This document shows positions 46,118-55,929 of a stretch of 64,000 bases of DNA, in pieces. How positions within the stretch are numbered: the first letter of the stretch is position 1; every line of letters begins with the position of its first letter. A program made the position numbers and the translations under genes. A model generated the notes under the pieces. It did not search any database. It worked only from the letters and a program-made list of their open reading frames with translations, and was not told the origin of the DNA. Source of the DNA: CAMCXE01 sp036520615 (GTDB lineage: Bacteria; Pseudomonadota; Gammaproteobacteria; Pseudomonadales; Cellvibrionaceae); assembly GCA_036520615.1 (NCBI GenBank), contig DATDJI010000059.1, positions 1 through 64,000 of the forward strand, given 5' to 3'.

Positions 46118-47188
46118 TTATACTAACTGATGATACTCGGAAGACAACTCGTTGACTGCCGATATAAAAGCTCCAGCATGGGCCGGATCAACCTCAGGGG
46201 TAATGCCATGGCCAAGATTAAATACGTGGCCGCTGCCGTGCCCAAAAGACTGAAGAATGTCTGCTACTTCTTGACGTATGCGTTGTGGAGAAGCATAAAG
46301 AATGCCAGGGTCCATATTGCCCTGCAGAGCCACTCGCCGCCCAACTCTCGCTCTAGCTTGCCCGATATCGCACGTCCAATCTAAACCTAACGCAGTAGCG
46401 CCGGTATCTGCCATCGACTCAAGCCAGAGCCCGCCACCTTTAGTGAACACGATAACCGGAACCGGACGGCCCTGATGTTCTTTGATCAGTCCGTCGATAA
46501 TTTTTTGCATAGGATCAAGGGAAAACTCTTGATAAGCTCGAGCTGAAAGCGCCCCGCCCCAAGTATCAAAAATTTGCACAGCCTGAGCACCAGCCAGTAT
46601 TTGCGCGTTCAAGTAATCAATTACCGAGGCGACTAATTTATCCAGCAGCAGATGCATCAATTCAGGCTGGTTATACATCAAGGTTTTCGAGCGGCGAAAA
46701 TCCTTACTCGACCCACCTTCAAGCATGTAAGTCGCAAGCGTCCATGGGCTGCCGGAAAAACCGATTAAGGGTACCCGGCCATTAAGTTCTCGACGAATCA
46801 ATCGCACGGCATCTAAAACATAGGGTAGATCTTGCGCGGTATTTACCACCGGCAAAGCCTCGATATCCGCTGCGTTTACGACAGCTTTGCGAAATTTAGG
46901 CCCTTCCCCCTCACCAAAGTACAAGCCAAGGCCCATGGCATCGGGGATAGTGAGAATATCGGAAAACAAAATGGCGGCATCAAGAGCATAACGCTCAAGC
47001 GGCTGTAACGTAACTTCGCAGGCAAGCTCTGGATTGCTGCAAAGGGCCATAAAGTCGCCCGCTTTTGTCCGGGTAGCGCGGTATTCAGGTAAATAGCGGC
47101 CAGCCTGCCGCATCATCCATACGGGGGTGCGATCCACAGGCTCGCGCAACAGGGCCCGCAAAAAACGATCGTTTTGCAATGAAGTCAT
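46118..47188 (-). CDS. hemE: Uroporphyrinogen decarboxylase
   Basis: 356 residues. N-terminal signature PVWMMRQAGRYLPEYR (residues 22-37) and later GFSGSPWTLATYMLEGG, VQIFDTWGGALS, TKGGGLWLESM. It decarboxylates uroporphyrinogen III to coproporphyrinogen III in heme synthesis. It lies downstream of gltD on the same strand, the gltB-gltD-hemE order of Pseudomonas, with a 275-base gap suggesting its own promoter. Confidence 0.98.
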   Translation of the reverse strand: MTSLQNDRFLRALLREPVDRTPVWMMRQAGRYLPEYRATRTKAGDFMALCSNPELACEVTLQPLERYALDAAILFSDILTIPDAMGLGLYFGEGEGPKFRKAVVNAADIEALPVVNTAQDLPYVLDAVRLIRRELNGRVPLIGFSGSPWTLATYMLEGGSSKDFRRSKTLMYNQPELMHLLLDKLVASVIDYLNAQILAGAQAVQIFDTWGGALSARAYQEFSLDPMQKIIDGLIKEHQGRPVPVIVFTKGGGLWLESMADTGATALGLDWTCDIGQARARVGRRVALQGNMDPGILYASPQRIRQEVADILQSFGHGSGHVFNLGHGITPEVDPAHAGAFISAVNELSSEYHQLV

Positions 47189-47463
47189 GTTTTCTCTCTG
47201 TACCCAAATAACGCTGGTGCATAGGGTTTGATAAACAAGATCCTAGAGCACCAATGATGAATTTTTATTATTGTTGCAGGTGAAACTGAAACCGGCTCTG
47301 TAATGACGAAAGCCAGATTATTATAGGTGGTGAACCCTGCTAAGCCGCGCCTCCGCTAATTTGGAAACGCACACTAACATGGAATAATTAAACTGTCTGG
47401 AACTTGGGCGCACATTAGGGGCCGACTGTGTTAGCGAGATTTCAATATGTAATGCGCTGTCGC

Positions 47464-48882
47464 TTACACATCCAAGAAATCTAAAATGCCGCTTGCCGCT
47501 TCGCGCCCTTCCCAAATAGCCGTAACAACCAAGTCCGAGCCGCGCACCATATCGCCGCCAGCAAACACCTTTGGATTGGAGGTTTGGAATTTATACGGCT
47601 GCTCTTCAGGAGCTTCAACGCCACCCCAGGTATTAATTTTGATGTCGTGATCGGCAAACCAGGGAGCCGGGTTAGGCTTAAAACCAAAAGCTACTAACAC
47701 AAGATCAGCAGGTAAAATCTCCTCACTGCCTGGAATAACTTCCGGCCTACGACGACCGCGCTCATCAGGAGCTCCCAACGTCGTAGTCACAACCTTAACG
47801 CCTTCAACTTTACCTTCGCCCACTATGGCAACAGGTTGACGGTTGAACAGGAATGCCACTCCTTCTTCGCGAGCATTTTGCACCTCACGGCGCGAGCCAG
47901 GCATGTTTTCCTCGTCGCGACGATAGGCACAGGTCACGCTGGTTGCGCCCTGCCGGATAGATGTGCGGTTGCAGTCCATAGCAGTATCACCGCCACCTAA
48001 TATCACCACGCGCTTGCCCTTCACGCTTATAAAATCGGCTGGATCCTTTTCAAAACCCAAGTTGCGGTTGACGTTCGAGACTAAAAACGGCAATGCATCG
48101 TAAACGCCTGGCAAGTCTTCTCCAGGAAATTCACCCTTCATATAGGTGTACGTGCCCATTCCCATAAATACCGCGTCATAGTCGCGCAGCAATTCGTCCA
48201 TCGTGACGTCTTTGCCTATTTCAGTATTCAGGCGAAACTCCATGCCCATTTCCGTGAACAGCTCGCGACGGCGGCTCATGACGGATTTTTCCAATTTGAA
48301 TTCGGGAATACCAAAGGTTAACAAGCCACCGATTTCAGGATAGCGATCAAAAACTACGGGCTTCACACCATTACGCACCAATACGTCGGCACAGCCAAGG
48401 CCTGCGGGGCCTGCGCCAATAATGGCGACTTTTTTATCCGTCCACACCACTTTTGACATGTCCGGCTTCCAGCCCATGGCAAATGCAGTATCGGTAATGT
48501 ACTTCTCCGCGTTGCCAATGGTTACTGCTCCGAAGCCGTCATTGAGCGTACAGGCGCCTTCACAGAGGCGATCCTGTGGGCAAACGCGACCGCATACTTC
48601 AGGCAGAGAGTTAGTCTGATGTGCCAGATCCGCCGCCTCAAACAAGTTGCCTTCAGCCACCAATTTCAACCAGTTGGGAATATAGTTATGAACCGGGCAC
48701 TTCCACTCACAGTATGGATTGCCACAGGCCAAACAGCGGTGTGCTTGGCCTTGCACCTGGGGTTCTGTGAAGGGTTGGTATATCTCCACAAACTCAGTTT
48801 TGCGCACGCCCATATCCTTTTTATTAGGATCTTGGCGGCCCACATCTAGAAATTGAAAATCGTTACTCAAACGCTCAGCCAT
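47464..48882 (-). CDS. gltD: Glutamate synthase small subunit
   Basis: 472 residues. N-terminal iron-sulfur cysteines (CLACGNPYCEWKCPVHNYIPNW, then CGRVCPQDRLCEGAC) bind two 4Fe-4S clusters. FAD- and NADPH-binding motifs follow (VAIIGAGPAGLGCADVL, VVILGGGDTAMDCNRTSIRQG). It feeds electrons from NADPH to GltB. It starts 37 bases after gltB and should be co-transcribed with it. Confidence 0.98.
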   Translation of the reverse strand: MAERLSNDFQFLDVGRQDPNKKDMGVRKTEFVEIYQPFTEPQVQGQAHRCLACGNPYCEWKCPVHNYIPNWLKLVAEGNLFEAADLAHQTNSLPEVCGRVCPQDRLCEGACTLNDGFGAVTIGNAEKYITDTAFAMGWKPDMSKVVWTDKKVAIIGAGPAGLGCADVLVRNGVKPVVFDRYPEIGGLLTFGIPEFKLEKSVMSRRRELFTEMGMEFRLNTEIGKDVTMDELLRDYDAVFMGMGTYTYMKGEFPGEDLPGVYDALPFLVSNVNRNLGFEKDPADFISVKGKRVVILGGGDTAMDCNRTSIRQGATSVTCAYRRDEENMPGSRREVQNAREEGVAFLFNRQPVAIVGEGKVEGVKVVTTTLGAPDERGRRRPEVIPGSEEILPADLVLVAFGFKPNPAPWFADHDIKINTWGGVEAPEEQPYKFQTSNPKVFAGGDMVRGSDLVVTAIWEGREAASGILDFLDV

Positions 48883-48919
48883 AATTACAAAATCTCGTTA
48901 TTTACCCAGCGCCAATGCA

Positions 48920-51900
48920 CTATTCGCCGCGCTTGCGGAAGCTCGTTAATAAACTGGCGATGCTCGCCGCCTTGGGTTTGACCAGCCAAAACTTGCTGAT
49001 GTATTGATCAAAATTATCGAGGATATGCACAGCCCAAGGGCTTTGCGTCTCGGCAGCAAACTCTTTAATGACACCGCGCAAGTGGTTGCGGTGCGCTTCG
49101 AGCTGCTCAGTATTCACTCGTATAATGTCCACTAATTCGTGGTTATAGCGATCCACAAAGGTGTTTTCTTCGTCGAGAACATAGGCAAAACCACCTGTCA
49201 TACCCGCGCCGAAATTCACCCCCGTGTGGCCCAAGATTGTGACGACACCGCCGGTCATATATTCACAGCAATGATCCCCTGCGCCTTCTACAACAGCATG
49301 AGCTCCGGAGTTACGCACGGCAAAGCGCTCACCCGCACCCCCAGCTGCGAATAACTTGCCGCCGGTAGCACCGTACAGACAAGTGTTGCCAATAATCGAG
49401 GTTTCATGGGCCACAAAGCTTGAATTGCGCGGTGCTCGAATAACCAGCTTACCGCCTGCCATGCCTTTGCCGACGTAGTCGTTGGCATCGCCTTCTAAAT
49501 ACATCTCTAGGCCACCTGCGTTCCATACACCGAAGCTCTGGCCTGCAACACCGATGAAGTTCAACCGTATTGGGGCTTTATCCATACCCAAGTTGCCGTG
49601 ACGTTTGGCAATTTCACCGCTGACACGCGCACCGATGGAGCGATCGCAGTTGGTAATTGTGTAATCCCAATTGCCGCCTGATTTGGCATCTATCGCAGCG
49701 GTTACATCGGCAACGATTCGCTCCGCTAACAAGCCTTGATCGAAGGGTTCGTTGCGTTGAACCTGACAATACTGGGGTTTGCTTTTGATCAGATCATCAG
49801 AGTAGAGAATTGGCGACATATCCAATTTACTTTGGCGCAATGTCTGCCCTTCAATTACTTCTAACAAGTCCACTCGACCGATTAGCTCTTTAAGGCTGCG
49901 CACACCCAACCGCGCCATCCATTCACGAGTCTCTTCAGCCGCAAAGCGGAAGAAATTCATCACCATTTCGACCGTGCCGATGTAATGGTCTTTGCGCAGT
50001 TTATCCTGCTGTGTAGCAACGCCGGTTGCACAGTTATTTAAGTGGCAGATACGCAGGTATTTACAGCCTAAGGCCACCATAGGCGCAGTGCCGAAACCGA
50101 AGCTTTCCGCCCCTAAAATAGCGGCTTTCACAACATCCAGACCGGTTTTTAACCCGCCGTCGGTTTGCACGCGCACCTTGCCGCGCAAATCGTTAGCGCA
50201 GAGGGTTTGATGTGTTTCAGACAAACCCAATTCCCAGGGCGAACCTGCATATTTAATGGAGGTTAACGGGCTTGCCGCAGTACCGCCGTCATAACCGGAA
50301 ATAGTAATTAAATCGGCGTAAGCCTTGGCAACCCCAGCGGCGATAGTACCTACGCCTGGGCGCGATACTAGTTTTACTGAAATCAACGCCTGCGGATTAA
50401 CCTGTTTTAAGTCAAAAATTAGCTGCGCTAAATCCTCAATCGAGTAAATATCATGATGCGGAGGAGGCGAAATAAGGGTTACGCCCGGCACGGAATAACG
50501 CAGCCGTGCGATGAGTTCGTTTACCTTGCCGCCGGGCAATTGGCCGCCCTCACCGGGTTTGGCGCCCTGAGCAACTTTAATTTGCAGCACTTCGGCGTTA
50601 ACCAAATAGGCAGGTGTAACACCGAAGCGGCCTGAAGCTACTTGTTTAATTTTCGAGCTTTTGATTGTGCCGTAGCGAGCAGGATCTTCCCCACCTTCGC
50701 CGGAATTCGAGCGCCCGCCTAAGCGGTTCATGGCTTCAGCCAAGGCTTCATGAGCCTCAGGTGAAAGCGCACCTAAGGACATGCCCGCAGAGTCAAAACT
50801 TTTAAATAGATTTTCTACTGGTTCTACTTCAGCAAGAGGAATCGGTTTGATGCCCTCTTTTAACTTGAACATATCGCGCAAGGTTGCAACTGGACGGTTA
50901 TTTACCAGCGCTGCGTAATCACGCCAAGCGGCGTAGTCGCTAGTTTGCACGGCACGATGCAACGTCTGCACAACATCAGGGTTATAGGCATGGTATTCCT
51001 GACCGTGTACATATTTGAGCAAACCGCCGGGAGTGATCGGCTTGCGCGCTTTAAATGCATCTGCCGCCAGCGCTTTTTGATCCTCTTCAAGATCGCTAAA
51101 ACCTGCGCCCTTAATGCGGCTAGGAGTACCTGCAAAACAGGTTCCGACCACTTCTTCATCAAGTCCGATGGCTTCGAACAATTGCGCACCGCGATAGGAC
51201 GCCACTGTTGAAATACCCATTTTCGACATGATTTTTAGCAACCCCTTGTCGATGCTCTTGTGATAATTTTTGTACGCCGTACTGATATCCACGAGCACAT
51301 CACCGGTCTCAACCAGATGATTAATCACGTAGTAACTTAAGTACGGATAAACCGCAGTAGCACCAAAACCAATCAGCGCCGCCACATGGTGAGGGTCGCG
51401 AGCAGTGGCAGTTTCGACAACCAAATTAGCATCGCAGCGCAGGCTATCTTGGGTCAGGCGTTGATGCACAGCGCCCGTTGCCAATAAAGCATGAATAGGT
51501 AAAAGCCCTTTTTGCATGCCGAAGTCGCTCAATACAAGCGTTACAAAACCCTCTTTTACCGCCACAACCGCTTGTTCGACTATGTCGTTAACGGCCTGTT
51601 TTAGCGACTTTTGCTGAGGATCGTAATGCAAGTCGAAGATCTTCGGGTTGATGCGTTTGGGATCAACCGCCATCAGTGCGCGGAACTTGGCTGGCGATAA
51701 TACTGGGCTACTTAAAATAACCCGCTCCGCGTGTTCGGCAGTTTCGGCGAACACGGAAAGCTCACGCCCCAAGCAGGTTTCCAACGACATCACTATGGCT
51801 TCACGCAGCGGGTCAATCGGTGGGTTGGTTACCTGAGCAAATTGCTGGCGGAAAAAGTCGTAAAAAGGCCGCACCTTTTGCGATAGCACAGCCATAGGGG

Positions 51901-53377
51901 TGTCATCCCCCATTGAGCCTACAGACTCCTGCCCGCTTTCAGCCATAGGCCGGATAACCTGGTCGCACTCTTCAAAGGAGACCAGATGCATTTTCATATA
52001 GGTTTTGATTTCTTCAGCCGAGAGCGCCGTTTCTGGCAAATCAACTTCCAGGCTCGATTCGATACGCAGGGCACGCTCTTTGAGCCATTTTAAATAAGGC
52101 TGCGTTGACTTCAGTTGGTTGTCGATATCTTCAGTGTGCATCAACTGGCCGGTCTGTGTGTCCACGGACATGATTTGCCCAGGCCCTAACCGTCCTTTCG
52201 CCACAACATCTTCAGGGGCGTAGCTGTACACGCCGACTTCCGAAGCGACGGTAATAATATCGTCGTTAGTGATCACCCAACGCGAAGGGCGCAGGCCATT
52301 GCGATCCAGCGTGCATACGGCGTAGCGGCCGTCGGTAATTACTAAACCGGCCGGGCCGTCCCAGGGTTCGATGTGCATTGAATTAAATTCATAAAACGCT
52401 TTTAAATCCTGGTCCATCGTTTCCATGTTTTGCCATGCAGGCGGCACGAGCATGCGGATGGCACGATGCAATTCCATGCCGCCCGTTAACAAAACTTCCA
52501 GCATATTATCGAGGCTGGAAGAATCCGAACCGGTACGGTTCACCAACGGAGATAATTGATCAAGATGTGGCAATAATTCACTTTGGAATTTATTAGTGCG
52601 CGCTTGAGACCAGTTGCGGTTACCGACAATTGTGTTGATCTCACCATTGTGAGCCAACAAGCGAAACGGCTGTGCCAGCGGCCAACGCGGTAATGTATTG
52701 GTGGAAAAGCGCTGGTGAAATACACAGATGGCAGTCTGCAAACGCGGATCGGCCAGATCCGAAAAGAACTGTGGCAGATCCACGGGCATCATTAAGCCCT
52801 TATAAGAAAGGACTCGACTGCTTAGGCTTGCCACATAAAAAGCACTGTCAGTCGCTAGACGTTTTTCTATTTTGCGGCGCGCAAGAAACAATTTGGATTC
52901 AAAGTTGGCCTCAGGTTCGCCCTGGGCATTTACTAATAAATGGTAAAAATCCGGCAAGCTCTCAAGCGCGATAGGCCCTAAGCAACTCGGATCAGTAGGC
53001 AGTTTGCGCCAGGTAAGTTCAGACAGCCCAAGTGCAGCCAATTCTTCACTCACGACAGCTTGGGCCGCCGCTGTAAGCACGGGGTCACGGCTCAACATTA
53101 TTGAGCCCACAGCATAGAGATCTGCCAGAGCAAAATTTTGCTCCTGTGCTACAGCCCGCAGAAAACTATCGGGTTTCTGAATCAAAAGGCCGCAGCCATC
53201 CCCAGTCTTACCGTCTGCGGCAATCCCACCCCGGTGGGTCATGCAGGTTAGGGCTTCAATGCCCGTAGCTAGGAGTTTATGACTGGGCTTGCCCTTTAAG
53301 TGGGCAATCAAACCAAAACCACAGTTGTCTTTAAACTCATCTAACCGGTAAAGACCAGTACTCATAGGCTGTTTCAC
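48920..53377 (-). CDS. gltB: Glutamate synthase large subunit
   Basis: 1485 residues. The N-terminal glutaminase nucleophile is the Cys in KDNCGFGLIAH, exposed after removal of a short propeptide. The central and FMN domains have NSGEGGEDPARYGT and GEGGQLPGGKV, and the 3Fe-4S cluster is in CRICHLNNCATGVATQQD-like (CKYLRICHLNNCATG). The C-terminal beta-helix is the GXGXG region. Starts: GTG at 53377 or ATG at 53365 (MSTGLYRLDEF); the latter gives the common N-terminus. Makes glutamate from glutamine and 2-oxoglutarate. Confidence 0.98.
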   Translation of the reverse strand: MKQPMSTGLYRLDEFKDNCGFGLIAHLKGKPSHKLLATGIEALTCMTHRGGIAADGKTGDGCGLLIQKPDSFLRAVAQEQNFALADLYAVGSIMLSRDPVLTAAAQAVVSEELAALGLSELTWRKLPTDPSCLGPIALESLPDFYHLLVNAQGEPEANFESKLFLARRKIEKRLATDSAFYVASLSSRVLSYKGLMMPVDLPQFFSDLADPRLQTAICVFHQRFSTNTLPRWPLAQPFRLLAHNGEINTIVGNRNWSQARTNKFQSELLPHLDQLSPLVNRTGSDSSSLDNMLEVLLTGGMELHRAIRMLVPPAWQNMETMDQDLKAFYEFNSMHIEPWDGPAGLVITDGRYAVCTLDRNGLRPSRWVITNDDIITVASEVGVYSYAPEDVVAKGRLGPGQIMSVDTQTGQLMHTEDIDNQLKSTQPYLKWLKERALRIESSLEVDLPETALSAEEIKTYMKMHLVSFEECDQVIRPMAESGQESVGSMGDDTPMAVLSQKVRPFYDFFRQQFAQVTNPPIDPLREAIVMSLETCLGRELSVFAETAEHAERVILSSPVLSPAKFRALMAVDPKRINPKIFDLHYDPQQKSLKQAVNDIVEQAVVAVKEGFVTLVLSDFGMQKGLLPIHALLATGAVHQRLTQDSLRCDANLVVETATARDPHHVAALIGFGATAVYPYLSYYVINHLVETGDVLVDISTAYKNYHKSIDKGLLKIMSKMGISTVASYRGAQLFEAIGLDEEVVGTCFAGTPSRIKGAGFSDLEEDQKALAADAFKARKPITPGGLLKYVHGQEYHAYNPDVVQTLHRAVQTSDYAAWRDYAALVNNRPVATLRDMFKLKEGIKPIPLAEVEPVENLFKSFDSAGMSLGALSPEAHEALAEAMNRLGGRSNSGEGGEDPARYGTIKSSKIKQVASGRFGVTPAYLVNAEVLQIKVAQGAKPGEGGQLPGGKVNELIARLRYSVPGVTLISPPPHHDIYSIEDLAQLIFDLKQVNPQALISVKLVSRPGVGTIAAGVAKAYADLITISGYDGGTAASPLTSIKYAGSPWELGLSETHQTLCANDLRGKVRVQTDGGLKTGLDVVKAAILGAESFGFGTAPMVALGCKYLRICHLNNCATGVATQQDKLRKDHYIGTVEMVMNFFRFAAEETREWMARLGVRSLKELIGRVDLLEVIEGQTLRQSKLDMSPILYSDDLIKSKPQYCQVQRNEPFDQGLLAERIVADVTAAIDAKSGGNWDYTITNCDRSIGARVSGEIAKRHGNLGMDKAPIRLNFIGVAGQSFGVWNAGGLEMYLEGDANDYVGKGMAGGKLVIRAPRNSSFVAHETSIIGNTCLYGATGGKLFAAGGAGERFAVRNSGAHAVVEGAGDHCCEYMTGGVVTILGHTGVNFGAGMTGGFAYVLDEENTFVDRYNHELVDIIRVNTEQLEAHRNHLRGVIKEFAAETQSPWAVHILDNFDQYISKFWLVKPKAASIASLLTSFRKRGE

Positions 53378-53394
53378 TTCGCGAAATAGGGTTA

Positions 53395-53442
53395 GTGCTG
53401 CTCGATCAGCACCACATAAAACCTTTTAAAATTCAAAAGGTT
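53395..53442 (-). promoter_or_regulatory. Two inverted repeats upstream of gltB
   Basis: GTGCTG-CTCGAT-CAGCAC at 53395-53412 and AACCTTTT-N7-AAAAGGTT at 53420-53442, both perfect, within 65 bases of the gltB start. They may be operators or leader hairpins; neither matches a site I know. Confidence 0.4.
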
Positions 53443-53467
53443 ATTCAGAACATGATCGGCAGACAGA

Positions 53468-53493
53468 CAAAAAAGCCCCTTTGAAAGGGGCTT
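53468..53493 (-). terminator. Rho-independent terminator of the damX-like gene
   Basis: AAGCCCCTT / AAGGGGCTT with a short loop, followed by a T tract on the minus strand. It lies 96 bases past the stop at 53590 and separates that gene from gltB. Confidence 0.9.
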
Positions 53494-53589
53494 GCCTAAT
53501 AAATGGGCGCAGAATGTTAACTGCTCGGTCCGTTATTGGCAAGTTGGCCTTTGGCGTCTAAACCCGCAACGTGCCGACAGGTTTTTGCA

Positions 53590-55299
53590 TTATGGCGACT
53601 TTATCTCAGCATGAATTAGGCCGACTTTTTTTGGCCAGGGTTTGGCGCTTTGTTGCATGCTGGGCAAATTCTTAGCTGCGGCTGCGGCCTCGTTGGCCGA
53701 AGGATATTCTCCCTCCACTAAGATATACACTTCTTTGCCATCGCGGATGGTTTTATAAGCGGCCAGATCCTTTTTATTCGGCGCTCCGGCCAGCATGTCT
53801 TCAATTTTCTTAGCCGAGTTAGTCACCATTATTTGCAGCACATAAGCATTCTCATCCAGCTTACTTAATTTTTTGCTGCTTGAGGCGATACTGGTCGGAA
53901 CATCTGCCTTAATGAGTTTGGCTTTGTCCTCAGGCTTAACAACGGCCTTGGTCTCGACAGGTTTCACCTCCTCAGTGGGTTTGACCGCCTTCGCTGTAGA
54001 GGCCTTCATTAAGTCAGACGTGCTCTCTGATTTAGCTGATTCTTGCGGCGCTTTGGGTTCTGCAGGTTTAGTTACCGCAGGCTTAGTTTCAGCCGGTTTA
54101 GCTTCAGCAGGTTTGGCCTCCGTATGTTTCATCTCGGCAGGCTTACTCTCTTTAGTAGGCTCTGCTTTAGCAGGTGCATTTGGACTTTGAGCAGAGTTTG
54201 GATTTACCGCTACGTCATTGTTAACTTCAGCATTTTTAACTTCAGTTGCCGCCGGTTCATTACTGCGTGCGGGCTGGGGCACTGGGGTTGTTTCGCCCGG
54301 GTTGGCTTGCGCTGTGTAGTTGGCCAGCGTTTGCTGTGGCGAATTAGCAGGTTCTGCACCAGTAGGCATTTTTACCGGTTCACTAGATTCACCGGGTGTA
54401 ACCTGTTTCATTTCAATTGTCAGCGGTTTGCTGTTAATAGACTGCAATGAAGTTTCTTGCGTGATAGTGGATGAGGATTCCGTGGGTTTTTCACGCATCC
54501 AAATTGCCCATACCAGCAGGCTAATCAGAGCCAGCACCAATAAAATATGTACAAGGGGTAATCCGCGTACAGAAAATCGTTTTTCATCACCCATAGATAA
54601 AGCCCATGCCTCTCTTGCCAAGCTTAGTGCCACACCAGGCAAACCCTGGCTCTCTAACCAAATTTCTTGCAGTGTATCGGCCGATAATGCCTGCACCGGT
54701 TCGCGCGTTAATAAGTCTTCATATTCACCGTTGAGCAACTCGGTAAGCTCCTGCAGGCTCAAACAGGGCAGTACAAAATCGTACACACTGACATCAATAA
54801 GCTGCAAAGCATCTAATCGGTCAGCCAGGCTATCGCGGGCGAATAACACTAAATGCAAACCAAAGCCTTCTTCCGCGCCTCCTTGTAAAACACTCACAAT
54901 GCCGGATAACGTGGCGTCGCTGAGTAAGTCGGCATTATCAACAGCCACCACGACACGCCGCTTTTGGCGCTGAAGATTTTGATTGTATTTGCGCAGCGCT
55001 ACCATGGATTCACCGACGGACTGCTCTAATCCCACCGGCAAACCCAGTGCCTCTAACAATTTTTGCAGAGCATGCCCCGGCCAGGCTTCGTCCGCTACTT
55101 GCCAAATCTCCCAGCCTTGCTGAGTACTCGCCTGTTTGAGCAAATCCTCTAAAAATGTACTTTTCCCTGCCCCTTCCGCACCAGTAATTACCTGTACTGC
55201 GCCACCAAATTGAGCCAGATTTTCGATTTGGCGCTGCAGCTGGCGCCAGCTAGTGGGAATATAGGGTTCTAGTTCAAGCGAAACGGGGGGTGTTTGCAT
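53590..55299 (-). CDS. DamX-like protein: AAA ATPase, one membrane span, SPOR domain
   Basis: 569 residues. An ExeA/GspA-like ATPase domain (about 15-240) has Walker A GAEGAGKST at 40-48 and Walker B-like VVVAVDNAD. One membrane span is at about 249-268 (VHILLVLALISLLVWAIW). A periplasmic linker rich in Lys-Pro-Ala-Glu repeats follows (KPAEAKPAETKPAVTKPAE at about 385-405). The C-terminal SPOR domain (about 485-565; YVLQIMVTNSAKKIEDML, YPSANEAAAAAKNLP) binds denuded septal glycan. It is likely a cell-division protein. In Pseudomonas the same gene lies between aroB and gltB; aroB and aroK are not upstream here. Confidence 0.9.
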   Translation of the reverse strand: MQTPPVSLELEPYIPTSWRQLQRQIENLAQFGGAVQVITGAEGAGKSTFLEDLLKQASTQQGWEIWQVADEAWPGHALQKLLEALGLPVGLEQSVGESMVALRKYNQNLQRQKRRVVVAVDNADLLSDATLSGIVSVLQGGAEEGFGLHLVLFARDSLADRLDALQLIDVSVYDFVLPCLSLQELTELLNGEYEDLLTREPVQALSADTLQEIWLESQGLPGVALSLAREAWALSMGDEKRFSVRGLPLVHILLVLALISLLVWAIWMREKPTESSSTITQETSLQSINSKPLTIEMKQVTPGESSEPVKMPTGAEPANSPQQTLANYTAQANPGETTPVPQPARSNEPAATEVKNAEVNNDVAVNPNSAQSPNAPAKAEPTKESKPAEMKHTEAKPAEAKPAETKPAVTKPAEPKAPQESAKSESTSDLMKASTAKAVKPTEEVKPVETKAVVKPEDKAKLIKADVPTSIASSSKKLSKLDENAYVLQIMVTNSAKKIEDMLAGAPNKKDLAAYKTIRDGKEVYILVEGEYPSANEAAAAAKNLPSMQQSAKPWPKKVGLIHAEIKSP

Positions 55300-55706
55300 G
55301 GGGAGTTAGCATTTGGGGCTTGGTAGGAGGTGCGACAATGTAGCGTCTTATAACAGCCAAAGCAAAGTGCTAAGAGTTTACCTAGATCATCTTGCTAAGC
55401 TATTCCATACGGTTAAAAGCCTCGCCGTTACGATAATACAACTGCTTAACACTTGATTATGCTTATTTTTTGGTTGCAAGCTTTATTTAATGGCTGATTC
55501 CAACGCCTTTACAGTTGCAACTTAGAGGTAATTGCAATTAGCTAAGGTTGGGACAGGCGGCGCGATTTTTACAATAATTGGCTCATCAGGCCTTAATTAT
55601 CTAGTCGCATTACCCTTTCAAACATTCTTGAAAAATATGAGAACTTATATGTTTGGAGAGAAGATAAATTTTCGTATTTAGAATAAAAATGGCCAACTAT
55701 TAATGA
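55300..55706. other. Gene-free region upstream of the damX-like gene
   Basis: About 400 AT-rich bases with no supported gene. It must hold the damX-like promoter. The expected aroK-aroB pair is absent; the break in conserved order lies here, next to the iron locus. Confidence 0.5.
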
Positions 55707-55881
55707 CTAAAACACCTTATTTAACCCCAAAGAAATAGCACGCGCCGAACCTATATTTTCCGATAACCAATCCTTCCAGCCCAATATTTTTATTCAACAG
55801 ATTGTGTACGTCCGCATTGAGTGTGTGCACGCTCTCCCAGCACCTAAAATCGTAACTGATACATATGTCGATAACTGTCGG
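55707..55881 (-). pseudogene. Remnant of a TonB-dependent receptor C-terminus (frameshifted)
   Basis: No intact frame, but on the minus strand, from an in-frame stop at 55882-55884, the sequence reads YDFRCWESV, then TLNADVHNLLNKNIG, the typical penultimate barrel strand of a TonB receptor (LNxxVxNLLNK). A one-base shift then gives ENIGSARAISLGLNKVF and a stop at 55707, matching the usual GxPRxxSLGLxxxF ending. The original frame ends at 55717. So this is the last 55 or so residues of a receptor with a frameshift and no start. It lies just downstream of the PepSY gene. Confidence 0.65.
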
Positions 55882-55929
55882 TTAAGCAGCCTTAATGTGC
55901 TTTCGTTGCTAACGTAGGATTCGCGCTTG

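Noticed and set aside
45816..46130. Plus-strand frame across the HD-GYP start and the gap before hemE
   Set aside because: It overlaps the N-terminus of a well-supported gene, lacks a family match, and ends next to the hemE stop; the 49-residue part from 45988 has no ribosome binding site I can defend.
53873..54450. Hydrophobic or repeat-like plus-strand frames opposite the damX-like linker
   Set aside because: They are antisense readings of the Lys-Pro-Ala-Glu repeats; the repeat creates artificial open frames.
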